NCBI RefSeq assembly: GCF_030272615.1
Contig: NC_081406.1
Coordinates: 112,997,783-113,061,782, forward strand
Reading direction: 5' to 3'
Source: Cryptomeria japonica
Taxonomy: Eukaryota; Streptophyta; Pinopsida; Cupressales; Cupressaceae
DNA length: 64,000 nucleotides
The translations under genes and the position numbers were made by a program. Shown here piece after piece: positions 1 through 10,825 of the stretch. How positions within the stretch are numbered: the first letter of the stretch is position 1; the number at the start of each line of letters is the position of its first letter. Under the pieces are notes generated by a model. The model worked only from the letters and a program-made list of their open reading frames with translations, was not told the DNA's origin and did no database searches.

Positions 1-2652
1 CAAGCATATCCATACATTCTCTCTTATGTACACCAAGTGAATCCAATCTTAGACTCACCAATCCTTCGAGACTCCTTTCTATCCGAATGATCTTTTCTCT
101 TTCCTTTTCAAAAGAAATTTTTTTATTCTCCATAGACAAATTTTTTCCATCAATGGATGTTGTGAGTGAGGTCAATCTATCAAAAGAATTAGCAATATTA
201 GCAACCATTTCATATAACTCCTTTGACCTGCTATCAACATTAGCTAAAAAAAATTCTATGTTACAACATACCCTGTAGATATTAGTACATTGTTTCAAAT
301 AATTTTAAATAAGAATCAGTTTTTCTTTAATCTTCCTTTTCTCCATTTCAATAATCTAATCAAACGCGACTCTCTTAGCCAAATTAAATCTCTCAAGTTC
401 TTGTCGGTCTGAAATCTGTTGCAATGATTGAAAGTTGTTAGATATATGTTCAGTTAATGCCTTAAGATTTTCGGAAGGGCTTGCTTCATTCTCAATCACA
501 TAATCATGAATTAGTCTGTGCAAAACTATAATTGACTATTCTATTATTCCTTTATCTACAGATCACTCCTTTATTAGGTTTTGAGTAGCTACCATCATTA
601 ACTTAGTGGGGCTCATCTCAGTGATTGATTTCTTCTCAACTTGAGAATTGTCAATTTCCAAAATATTTATCGGGGAATCAATATCAACTACCAGTATAAT
701 CTTATTAGTCCCCTTTACCTTATCCTTTTTTGCACCTATGGATTCACCACTTGGTGTAGGATCAATTACTTCCAGTGGAGTATTATCCACAATATTGTCA
801 GTACCTTGTACATTGCCTTGCTCAAAAATTGTCTTTACTGGTATACACTGTACACTCTCCTTTACTGTTGGTGGTGTCTGCACACTCTTGTTTACTGCCG
901 GTATATTAAAAATTGGTTTTGAACTTCCCAAAATACCTTTCCCTTTTGGTTTGTTTGGAATGGTGGAAGTTGTTGCCTGAATAAATTATTCATGGGAGGT
1001 GAAAAAATTTGGATTCTTTTGGAAGAATTTGGACCAACCATCTCTAGTCTCATTTATTACCTCATTAACCTTACCAGATTCAGTTCCTTCATCACTCTTC
1101 TTATTCTTTCTAAGGTTTACTGGAGTGGATGAAAATGGTTTACTCTTCTGAATAGGATTCCTTGCTGGAGGTGGGGGTGCAGTAGGTTTTGTTTCCTTTC
1201 TTACAAGTTTCCTCCTTGGCTCACATCCTTCTTCTCCTCTACTGGAGGCTGATCAACTTTATTTATTTGTACCCTTATGAATGCTAGAGGATCATTATCC
1301 TTTGGTTCAGAGTCAAAAGTGATAGTAGAAATGAAAGTTTCAGACCTCTTCACCTCAAGAGCACTAGCCACTTCCAGTTCTTCTGTCGGTTTAGATCCAA
1401 AACCCATTTTAGTATCAATTCTATGAATTACATTATGAATAAATGCAGACATCTTACCAATGTTCTTCTCTCTTCTCTTCTTGTTGAAGCAACTTTTGAA
1501 TTTAAGAGCCTTTTCTTTTGTAGTGCCAAAGTGTTTGGTTTTATCATCCAATGGAGCTTCTAGCAACATCTTTGCATAAAGTTCCAAAATATTGTCATCC
1601 ACTCCATATCCAAGCTGAGTGACCCATTTGGTCCTAGGTTCCACTACCTCCATGAGGGTTTCATGAGTTTTAACCATTAAACAAATATCAGTGGAGGATT
1701 TTTCCACAATGTGCTTTGAAATCCTTTCCCTCTATCTCATATTTTTCCTGAATTTTTTTGAAGTAGCCACAAATATTTTCATCCGTATTAGTACCAAGAC
1801 CGATGATTTCTTCCTTGATTTTCATACCTACTGGTATGTCATGAGCCCAATGCTTCTTCCCTAGACCAGGAAGCTCATTTATGAAGTATAGCATTAAACA
1901 GACAATCAGATTCCCAAACCTAAAAGTTCCTTTCTTGACACCTTTAGTTTTGCCAAGATTCAACATAAGTTCACTTCTTAGCCATTCACACAAGTCATAT
2001 TTTCCATCATTCGTTAGCATTTGGTGTGCAACATGGATGCAAGAACTAGCAACAGAGTTCAATCGACTAGATTGAGTTGCCTTGTAGCCAATTATCATGC
2101 TTGCAAACTTCACATCTATGTCCTTGATGGTGCTGATCCTCATTGATCTTCCATCATAGGTTGCGTCGGTGAGCTTCTCAGCCTTAGTGTTGGAGATCTT
2201 CTTTCTAGGTTCTTGTCTACCTTTGGGTAAGCTAGTAACTTCCTGAATAGCCTCATTGGTGATCATGTAGGGTCGATCTAGCTAGATGAATTCATTGTGG
2301 ACCCTTCTGAGAACATATCTGATCACCTCATCCTTGAATTCTGGTATGTATAGAATACCGGTTAACCCTATATCCTTGATGACTTTATATTTCAGTTTGA
2401 TTGTTCCAGAGCTACCCAGTATCACATATTGATATATGCCCTTGATCTCTTATGTACCTCCAAGGTGTAGTGAATATATGCTCTCACATCTTCTGCATAC
2501 ATCACGTCATTAGGAACACTTGAGAATGCTCCTGTAGAGTCTTCCATCTTGGCTATCTGGGGAAATTCCTTGAAAATGGGTCTCAGCCTATCCTTGACTT
2601 AAACAATGGCAAGATTTGCAATGAAAGTAGGAGCACATGATCTAGATGTCAT
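1..2652 (-). pseudogene. ORF2 of element A (large protein of unknown function), 3' part outside window
   Basis: The ATG at 2652 starts an MTSR... protein whose first 85 or so residues match the MAS... starts of ORF2 in E (52023) and D (36375). The best-preserved part is the core region at 2266-1688, with the signature ISTIKDIDVKFASMIIGYK followed by CEWL and FRFGNLIVCLML. A second preserved block runs 1707-1201 in another frame (WVTQLGYGVDD motif). A Ser/Thr/Pro-rich linker follows at 931-563. Coiled-coil-forming sequence runs to the window start. Stops and shifts separate the blocks, so this is a relic. I recognise no enzyme. The core may be related to the 'putative plant transposon protein' domain; that is only a hint. 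Confidence 0.75.
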
Positions 2653-3039
2653 TTTGAAGAAATACCTAAAAATGATCATCGGTTGGAAGATTTGATTGCT
2701 TCTTAGATAATTTCTAGAAATCCTTTCAGAATGCCTTTGCTTGCTCTTAATTGCCTAAGATTTGCCTTTGCTTCGGTCTTGTTGCTTGAATTATAGGTGA
2801 GTGATAATGAAGACACTTTCCCCTTTTATCAGTGAGTAAACCCTAATCCTTCACTGTCATAAATGCTTAGCGATGTATCCTACCGCGTGTCGATTTCATA
2901 GTTTTATGCCGGGTAAAACTTCATCAATGATTAACACAACTCTCCAGATTTCTTCCAGATCTCTTTAGATCTTCTCTAGGGAATATGCAAGCTTTTCAAT
3001 GAATTTGTCTACCCCTAAGGCGTATTCCTCATTTACCGG

Positions 3040-4142
3040 TTGAATTAACTATTGCTGAAGGAATGCTCTATTCTACCAGTGGAGTTACCGGTGTAGTTGC
3101 ATCTCCACTTGGTTCTTCAGACTTTCTAAGCCATCTCTTGGTGTGATCTTTTATATTTCATCTACCTTCTACTTTCCTTTCTCGTTTGCTTTATCATTTC
3201 TAACCGGTTTTAGTATTGCTTCTATAGTACTTAGCAATATGACCTATTTTTTTGCATGCATAACATGTAACATTGTTCTTCTGAATTTCTTTAACTTATC
3301 CAGTGTCTTTTCTTGACCTACATTGATTAGCCAAATGTCCAAACTTTCCACATACATGAAATTTAACATTCATTCTGTAGTCTTCTGATTTATGACCATA
3401 TTTCTTGCAATTTGTGCATTGACTGGGAACAAAATTATAGTTTTTATTTGCTCTATTTCTAAAATTTTTAGCCATATGCCCAAATTTTTTACAAACAAAG
3501 CATCTACCATTGAATTTATAAGCATTAGATTGCCTTACCAATTTTTTTTGTTCTGATGAGTTCTGCATATCGGTTGTCTGATCTTTACTTGCCTTACAAA
3601 TCGAAGTCCTCTAGAATCATCACTCTGCCTTTGTCTTTTCCGTAAGTTATCCAATTATGTAGCACTAATCCTAAATTTTTCTTTATACTCACTTGCAGTA
3701 GTCAGATCATCTCTTAGAGTTATTATTTGTCATTCAAGTTCTTGTTAATTATTCCAGGATTGCACCAAATTAGTTTTCAATATGTCATTCTCATGAGCCA
3801 ATCTGTCACATTCTTTAGATTTGTTCTTTAGAGAAATAGCAATATTTTCTTCCTTCTTATTTATATCCTCAATATCCTTTGACATCCTCATAGTCAGGTC
3901 TTGTATTTCATTTTGCATGAGCAAGTTTGCTTGACTTAGTTTCTGACAGTGTTCCTTGACTGCAATTTCATCATCCTATTTTCGCAAAAGTTCTTTCCTC
4001 CTATCTTGAGCTGATGATAACCTTTCTTCCAAGACAAGATTGAATTCATCAGCAAAATTCAGTTGATCTTGCAGTTTTAAGTTTTTCATCCTTTCAGCAT
4101 CATAATCCTCAAGTGCCATCTCAAGTTGCTTTCCATAGCCAT
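3040..4142 (-). pseudogene. ORF1 of element A: coiled coil plus zinc-knuckle gag-like protein
   Basis: Reading from the ATG at 4142, the first part is charged, heptad-like sequence broken by stops. The C-terminal part at 3568-3246 has four CCHC knuckles of the C-X2-C-X4-H-X4-C type: CFVCKKFGHMAKNF (last Cys lost), CTNCKKYGHKSEDY (last Cys lost), FHVCGKFGHLANQC (first Cys lost) and CYACKKIGHIAKYY (last Cys lost). The string AYKFNGRCF just before the first knuckle is shared with B, D and E. The likely role is nucleic-acid binding and particle assembly, as for gag, by analogy. Every knuckle has lost at least one ligand, so this copy is probably inactive. Confidence 0.75.
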
Positions 4143-4202
4143 GTTTAATGATTCTAATTTCAGGATCTTCCTCAAGTTGTTAAACTTCTTTCGAGGCACC
4201 AA

Positions 4203-4214
4203 GCTCTGATACCA
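4203..4214 (-). other. Primer-binding site of element A
   Basis: Reverse complement reads TGGTATCAGAGC, the sequence complementary to the 3' end of plant initiator-Met tRNA used by many copia elements and chromoviruses. It sits 2 bp inside the LTR. Confidence 0.9.
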
Positions 4215-4216
4215 AT

Positions 4217-5149
4217 TGTTGGGATCCAAAAATACTAAGAGAGGGGAGGGGGGGGGGTAAATCAGTGTTCTGTCGGTAAGATAAGATTTTATCCTTTTAT
4301 AACATACACATATAAACTAGTAAATGAATAAACATATAACTTGAAGAAAATAAACCATCCACATGGATGAACACCATAACACATAGAATTTATACGTGGA
4401 AAAACTCAAAGAGGAAAACCCATGGTGGGATTTGTGACCCACAATATCAATTCACTAGCCATATGAAAGATATTACATAGAAAGGGGGCTTGCACATGCA
4501 TGAAGGCACACTGCCTAGAACACATTGCTCATCACTAAAGAGTCTCACTGATTAAAAGCTTCTGCTGAGGTAAAACAATAATAATGAACTCACAAAATGC
4601 ATCTACAATGCTAAAAAGAGTTGTGGTTATAGATCTGCTCTGGATTGGTTCATAAACCCTGAACACTTCTACCAGTATCTCATTTCCTTTAAGAATGCCT
4701 TACAAACCATCTATAGATCATTGCATGATATAACATTCACATACAAATGATCTATACACATATCCTTCACATTACACAGTTCTACTACCTTGACATATAT
4801 TCTCCTATATCCTCCTTATGATCCATAATGTCATAATGTCCTAACAAATTGACCTATATACCCTTTACAAACAATATACCTTATGCCAGCTTATAATAAA
4901 TTACAAAAGATATACAATGTCAGCTTGATACAATAATTATAAAATGATTTTACAAATAAAACTTCCTTCACTGATGTTGGCTTCACTGAAGTGTTGGATG
5001 TCGGTGCCGGTGCTGGTGCCAGTTGTAACCTTGAATACACAATGCTGGTGTCTGTCGATGAATGTCTCCTAATGTTGGTATATGACTTCAATATAATCTT
5101 GTTGCCATCAATGAAAACAAATGAATCCAATGAGTGCCAATTGCCAACA
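4217..5149 (-). repeat. 5' LTR of element A (933 bp)
   Basis: On the plus strand it starts TGTTGGGATCC and ends GCCAACA. It carries the reverse complement of the C-rich tail (a G run near 4245) and of the block GTGGTTTTTCC...GGGTTT found in all LTRs of elements A-E and G. It matches the E LTRs at 32921-33812 and 53589-55826 along its length. Confidence 0.9.
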
Positions 5150-5590
5150 CTAATTAGGCTATGTGAAAAATTGTTGTCCATTAAAACCTCCTAATTAGGC
5201 TATGTGGAGAATTGTTGTTCATTCAAACCCTCTAATTAGGCTATGTGAAGAATTATTGTTCATTGCATGTTGATAAATCCTACATGAATCATTGTTTAGA
5301 CTCCATAAAACCCACATCCAATAATAGATTCTCACATAAAACCTGCATGCAACAACAAATTAGTTCAAAAATTCTGCATGCAACAACATATTAGCACTAA
5401 AAACCTGCATGCAACAACAAATCTCCACATAAAACCTACATTCAACAAAAAATTAGTTAAAAAATCCTACATGCAACAAAAAATTAGTTCAAAAAACCTG
5501 CATGCAACAAAAAATTAGTATGCAACAATGTATCAACACATAAAACTTGCATGCAAATAGATTCATAGAATTGTTAGATTTTGCATGTTT
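5150..5590. repeat. Short imperfect tandem repeats
   Basis: Two repeat types. At 5150-5265 the string CTAATTAGGCTATGTG plus GAATTGTTGTTCATT occurs three times with a period of about 42-49 bp. From about 5275 to 5560 the phrase (AAA)CCTGCATGCAACAACAAATTAG recurs irregularly about eight times with small changes. No coding sequence is seen. The stretch lies next to a PBS-like site, so it may be the untranslated leader of a gypsy-type element. Confidence 0.75.
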
Positions 5591-5605
5591 ACATTGGGTT
5601 CACCA
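5591..5605 (-). other. PBS-like site beside LTR K
   Basis: Reverse complement is TGGTGAACCCAATGT, followed after six bases by the TGTACG start of LTR K. Element F has TGGTGAACCCGACGT in the same place relative to its LTR. The similarity of the two sites supports a real gypsy PBS; I did not assign the tRNA. Confidence 0.55.
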
Positions 5606-6355
5606 AAAAATGTACGTAGGAAAGTGAAATAAAGCGTGAAAACAATTAACATTTGGCAACCACAAACCTAATTGCAAATAAAACCAACTCCTATCATATT
5701 CAATGAGAGAATTGAAGATAAGATGTAAGCAAGAAATGCAAACCAAACAAAATCCCCTTCAATTGACCTCCATTGTTCTTCTTTCTCCTTCAAATTGTTG
5801 TTTGTGGATCTCACCTACAAAGAAAATGCAAGTGAAAAGCCAGATGACAAGATGAAAATTGTAACATAAGGATACTCGAAATGTGGTTTTTGAAAATGAG
5901 CAATGACAACTCAATTTATAGACTTTGAAATCACATTGAACGAACAAGATCTTCTCAATCCAACGGTTGAGATTTTTTGCAAGGATGAGTTAAAAAACAA
6001 ATTGCCATTAGAAGTGAAGAGAAAAAGGCATTAAATCAAAAAGAAAATGGAAACTTCCATTTGCACTCCAAATATTCCATTTAAACTCGAATGAGGTGGA
6101 ATTATTCATTTAAAATTATAAATTCTACTCATAACTCAAATTAGATAATTAATATAAAAAAATATTAATTGTAGGAAAAAGGTGAAAGAATAAATAAATA
6201 TTCATTAATTTATTCAAAAGGGAGGACATGTTAGTAAGATAGGGGATTGATTAATTATTTAATTATTAAACCTAGGAGAAATGATCAAACGATTAAGGAA
6301 TCCCAACCCGATTGTTGAATTAGGTCCTAATACTGATGATTGATTGTATAATAAT

Positions 6356-6686
6356 TGTAGACATATAAAAATGACCACATTCCTAAATGAATATTTAATG
6401 TTCATTTTATTCTCATTCCTTTATTTAGTTAAATCTAATTTAATTAAATCGTCCACATTCTTCTATTTGATTAAATAAATTATTCAATTTATTTATGTAA
6501 ATTCACTCAAACCTTTCATGTCATTTAATTGAATAAATCATTTTATTTAATTAAATCCCTTCTCTCTCCTTTTAATTAAATTTAGATTTAATTAAACTGT
6601 TCACTTCAAATAAATAAATCTAATCTATTTAAATCCTCCACTTGGATCTATTTTGTTAAAATAAAGCAATTTATTTTAATTAAAAT
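6356..6686 (+). repeat. Left arm of 331-bp inverted repeat
   Basis: Begins TGTAGACATATAAAAATGACC and ends TTTTAATTAAAAT. Its reverse complement is found at 7855-8185 with only scattered differences and equal length. The 1,168 bp between the arms is unrelated AT-rich sequence with no gene. Confidence 0.85.
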
Positions 6687-7854
6687 GAAATGTATGCTGG
6701 AAATGTGGTGTCAGCCTGCAATAGGAGGAAACATCTCAAACACACACATGAAACATTACATTAGAGGTTAGAAATCCAAGCAAACCAAGTTAAATGAATC
6801 TAAACTCTTTAAAATCGTTCCATGTTCCTCTACCTCCAAGGATCTTCAAGATTCAAGGTGGCTCTCAGCTTGGAAGAGCACTTGATTCTTTAAGATGAAA
6901 ACCTAAAGAACGAGATTTAAATGATTCTAAGATCTAAATGGAATGCAACCAAGATCCTAGTGATGATTTAGATATGAAACTAGATGATGATAGGATGCAA
7001 TATATTGATATGAAGCTTAAACTAGTATGAAAATGATACTAAGATGAAGCTAACATGATATGAGATTAACATGATATATCTAAGATTATAATGCTATCAA
7101 AATGATCTAAAATGTTATTCATCAAAGAGAGATAATATGCTTAATGTTATAAGACTATAAGTTTGATGCACAAAGACTTGATCTTTTTTGAAGAAGGAAT
7201 GAGCTCTATTTATAGGAAAAATAGGGCAGTGGATGGTCAAGATTGGATAATCTTAACAAGGGCCAGGATTGAAAGTTAATCAATCCATGTTCACAATTCT
7301 CACCAATGAAATGGTGACAATTGTCAACATAAGACTACTTGAGAGGAGATGAAAGAAGCATTAAATGCTTGAGAAGACATGATGGTTACCTTGGGAGGTA
7401 AGAGTTAAGGTTAGGTTATGGTTATCGAATGGATAAAGCTTTTACCCAAAGGGTAAACTCTTGTGCAAGGGTTAAAGGGATAACCAAGGCTAAAGCCATG
7501 AATGCTTGATGAGACCCTTGGGTTAGATGAAAGTTGAGTTAGGCAAAAAGTCTCTAACCATGCCAAAAGGGTTAGTTAACCATTAATAGTTTAGAAGACT
7601 TTGGAGACAAATTTGCAAGAGTCCTTCCAAATTTGGGGGAACTCAACAAGTTAGCTTGTTGAAGACATAAAGGCTTTATTGCTTTTGGAAGAATTTCCTC
7701 CAAATTTGAGAAGTGACATCCTCAATTTTAGGGAAAATGAATGATTGAAGGGTTTAGGCTAATTGATTAGGATTAGATAGGTTCTAGAAGAATTTAGGAA
7801 GGGGGTTTAGGAGGCAAGTGGGAGATGTAGGAGAATGCAAGTGGATAGAGGACA

Positions 7855-8185
7855 ATTTTAATTAAAATAAATTGCTTTATTTTAACAAAATAGATCCAAG
7901 TGGAGGATTTAAATAAATTAGATTTATTTATTTGAAGTGAACAATTTAATTAAATGTAAATTTAATTAAAAGGAGAGAGAAGGGATTTAATTAAATAAAA
8001 TGATTTATTCAATTAAATGACTTGAAAGACTTAAGTGAATTTAAATAAATAAATTGAATAATTTATTTAATCAAATAGAAGAATGTGGACAATTTAATTA
8101 AATTAGATTTAACTAAATAAAGGAATGAGAATAAAATGAACATTAAATATTCATTTAGGAATGTGGTCATTTTTATACGTCTATA
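7855..8185 (-). repeat. Right arm of 331-bp inverted repeat (terminus of LTR K)
   Basis: Reverse complement of 6356-6686. This arm is the original LTR terminus, because it alone abuts a PPT-like tract. Confidence 0.85.
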
Positions 8186-8199
8186 TTTTGCCCCTCTTT
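8186..8199 (-). other. Polypurine-tract-like site of LTR K
   Basis: TTTTGCCCCTCTTT on the plus strand, i.e. AAAGAGGGGCAAAA on the minus strand, ending exactly where LTR K begins in the minus direction. Confidence 0.55.
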
Positions 8200-8524
8200 G
8201 AAGTGACGTGTGTGCACATGTTGATTCAAATAAAATTTGTCGGATATGATGTCAAAATTTGATCGATATGATGTTGTGAATATAAAAATATTGATTTGAT
8301 ATGAAAAGTCGATATGATGCCCCAGATATGAAGAATTGATTTGATATGAAATTGATGTCAAGATTTGATATGATAATGCCCCCTCGGGAGATCGTTCGTG
8401 TACAAAAGGTATGAATGATCTCTCGAAAGAAGAAGAATGCTATTTGAAAGATAGAAGAGTGGATATTGATTAAATGCATGGGTTTGATAAGATTGATTAG
8501 ATTGATTAGATTGAGATCAAGTTT

Positions 8525-8858
8525 AGTTTCAGGTATGACACCTCCTGTATAAGACATGGATGATTGAGCATCTGGTTTCAGGAATGATACCACCTATATA
8601 AGACATGGATGATTGAGCATATGGTTTCAGGAATGATACCACTTGTATAAGACATGGATGATCGAGCATCTGGTTTCAGGAATGATATATCCTGTATAAA
8701 AGCTGATCAAAATGTTTGGTTTCAAGAACGATATATCTTGTATAAGAGATGATCAAAACATCTAGTTTCAGGAACGATATATCCTGTATAAGAGTTGTTC
8801 AAAACATCTAGTTCTAGGAAAGATACATCCTATATAAGACATGATAGAAGATAGTTTG
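8525..8858. repeat. Tandem repeat, seven units of 49 then 46 bp
   Basis: The unit contains GGTTTCAGGAATGATA, CCTGTATAAGACATGGATG and ATTGAGCATCT. Unit starts at 8525, 8574, 8623, 8672, 8718, 8764 and 8810 give periods 49, 49, 49, 46, 46, 46. There are no unique spacers, so this is not a CRISPR array. Confidence 0.9.
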
Positions 8859-9320
8859 GAAGAATGATGAAGATAGTTTGGAAGAATTATGAAGATATGA
8901 AAGTGAAGAAAGATTCAATGATGATGCGATAGATATGCATGTGAGGGATGCAATGATGAATGATATGCATTATGTTTTGATATGAGATTCTATGAGGATG
9001 ATGTGATGCTTAGATAAATGATCTTGATCTCGATTATGACACGAATGTATGATTCATGATGAGATGAACAAAAATGTGATGATGTATTGGATTGATTTAT
9101 GAGATGTGAGATGTTTATGATAATGATAATGATAATGAAATGATACTAATTCAAGATTAAAATGATATGCAACCTAATGCAAGATTAAGATGATAATGAT
9201 GTGCAACTAATACAAAGCTTAATATGCATTCTCATTCTCAATGTTGCCATCTATTGTGATCAAAGTGCCAGTGCTTCCTTTGTTTTCATCATCGAGCTTT
9301 GATTTGTTGAAATTTGATAC

Positions 9321-9440
9321 AAGCATCATGGTATAATTGAACCATAATGACCTGAGTATAGCTTACATGGATTTTGATATTGCAAGATGACACAAGCGTC
9401 GAGGTATAATTGAACCAAGATGACTCGAGTGTTGCTTGCG
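9321..9440. repeat. Two-copy direct repeat, 70-bp spacing
   Basis: ACAAGC followed by GGTATAATTGAACCA and ATGAC..GAGT occurs at about 9321-9366 and 9391-9436 with a few substitutions. No gene is seen. Confidence 0.7.
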
Positions 9441-9843
9441 TATAAACAAACAAGAGTTAACCTTTGTCCCATACAAATCTGAAATTTCCTCAATGATATG
9501 TTACTTGACCACATCCTAAGACAAATTTGTATGATAAAAGACTTCACTCACAGATAGAAGACAAATAAAACATCACATTCCTTCCTTGTTTCTCTAGTCG
9601 TAAGACATCCTGGAGTCACTTAGGAGATATGATAAGCAAAAATTAACAACCATAAGTAAGAATGCATGCTATTTGGAATGTATTATTGTCAAATAAAACA
9701 TCTTGAAAATAGATCTTTTTTTAGTTGAAATCAGTTCAAGTCTGTGATGTTTAGCATAATAATCGATAAAAATTAATGATAATTGACTGAGGTTGACAAC
9801 AAAAGATGATAGAGATCGGAAAAGACTCAATATTGATAATGAT

Positions 9844-10763
9844 TGTTGGCATTATACACTCAGATGAGAAAGGTAGATGTTGTCATTGATGACAACAAGG
9901 TTCAACTGGCAATAGACTTCACCTACCAGCAATGACAGTTACAACAAGGTTTATTCACACTCGCATCCAGTCTACACTGGCAATAGATCATACTAGCATT
10001 CTAAGCTGACTTGGCAATAGTATTGTTTATGTGAAATGTATTGTAAATATAAATTATATTTATATGGATGACATGTTGTATTGTAGAGACTCATATATCT
10101 ATGAGATCTTATACATCATTTGAAAAAGTATGGATGTATGAAAAAGTATGTATGTAAGCAATAATATGAGATAAGATAGGGATATGATACTGGATAATTG
10201 TTTATGCATTTTGATGTATTTATTCTAGAGAGAATAAGAAGTAGAGTAGGGAAAAGACTATTCTATGCAAGAAGAATCGTTTGACAACATACCGGCAAGG
10301 TTTTTTGGAAGAGGGATCAGACAAAGCTTAAACCGGTACTAAATCCAGCATTGTAGATGCTATATTGAAGCAGTACATTGATTATTGGATTTAACCATCC
10401 AATTGTGTAGTCAGTGTGACTCCTTTTTTGTTGTTGAGCAGTGAGCTCTAGGTAGTTGGCCTTCCTGCATGTGCAATCCCCTTTTGTACTGAGTAATATT
10501 TATTTATATTGGCCAGTGAGTAAATATTGTGGGTCACAAATCCCATCGAGGTTTTTCCATTACCGGGTTTCCTCACCAAAATATCGATGTTATGGTGTGA
10601 ATTGATGCTGATTTATTTGTTTCTCTTTACTACATTATTATTTGCTTACCAGTATATTAATTTTAGTTAATGAGTTGCAAATGAGTTTAAATCTTCTTTC
10701 TACATACCTGACACTGATTCACCCCCCCTTTCAGTGTCTTTGAGATTAACCAAGTATCTAACA
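9844..10763 (+). repeat. 5' LTR of element B
   Basis: Starts TGTTGGCATTATACAC and ends CCAAGTATCTAACA, with the CACCCCCCCT tail 40 bp before the end. It aligns along its whole length with 21222-22139. Confidence 0.93.
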
Positions 10764-10765
10764 AT

Positions 10766-10777
10766 TGGTATTAGAGC
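10766..10777 (+). other. Primer-binding site of element B
   Basis: TGGTATTAGAGC, the initiator-Met PBS with one C-to-T change, 2 bp inside the LTR. Confidence 0.85.
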
Positions 10778-10825
10778 GTGGTCCTCTATTTGATGAAGCC
10801 TAATAGCTTGAGGAAGATTCTAAAA

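Larger units (their letters stand above)
1..5149 (-). mobile_element. Element A: non-autonomous copia-like LTR element, cut by window edge
   Basis: Minus-strand element with its 5' LTR at 4217-5149, an initiator-Met-type PBS next to it, then ORF1 (coiled coil plus zinc knuckles) and ORF2. It belongs to the same family as element E: LTR ends and internal order match. No protease, integrase or RT motif is visible. Its first bases align with E at about 40740, so roughly 0.4 kb of internal sequence plus the 3' LTR should lie just left of the window. The base run after the LTR, CTAAT at 5150-5154, is the expected TSD, but its partner is outside. Decay is moderate, with several stops and shifts. 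Confidence 0.85.
5611..8185 (-). repeat. Putative long gypsy-type LTR 'K' (about 2.6 kb)
   Basis: Plus-strand start is TGTACGTAGG just after a PBS-like site. The far end is GTCTATA (expected GTCTACA) directly before a pyrimidine tract that reads as a purine-rich PPT on the minus strand. The TG...CA logic and both signals support an LTR read on the minus strand. No protein-coding region is recognisable in it. It contains a 331-bp inverted duplication of its own terminus. The body is AT-rich, with many TTTAATTAAAT words. This LTR is a single copy in the window, so the pair needed to prove it is missing. Confidence 0.5.
8200..9843. other. Non-coding internal sequence of an old gypsy-type element
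   Basis: AT-rich sequence with many GAT/GATA words and two tandem-repeat blocks (8525-8858 and 9321-9440). No open frame shows a known domain on either strand. If LTR K is the 3' LTR of a minus-strand element, this is the non-coding part between its pol region and the PPT. Element B is inserted at 9844 with TSD ATGAT, and the sequence resumes at 22145. Confidence 0.5.

Noticed and set aside
563-980. Plus-strand frames of 93 and 110 codons
   Set aside because: Shadows of the Ser/Thr/Pro-rich ORF2 linker on the minus strand; no domain and no support in the homologous part of E.
8525-8858. Regular repeats resembling a CRISPR array
   Set aside because: No unique spacers, units are contiguous, and the context is a plant retroelement.
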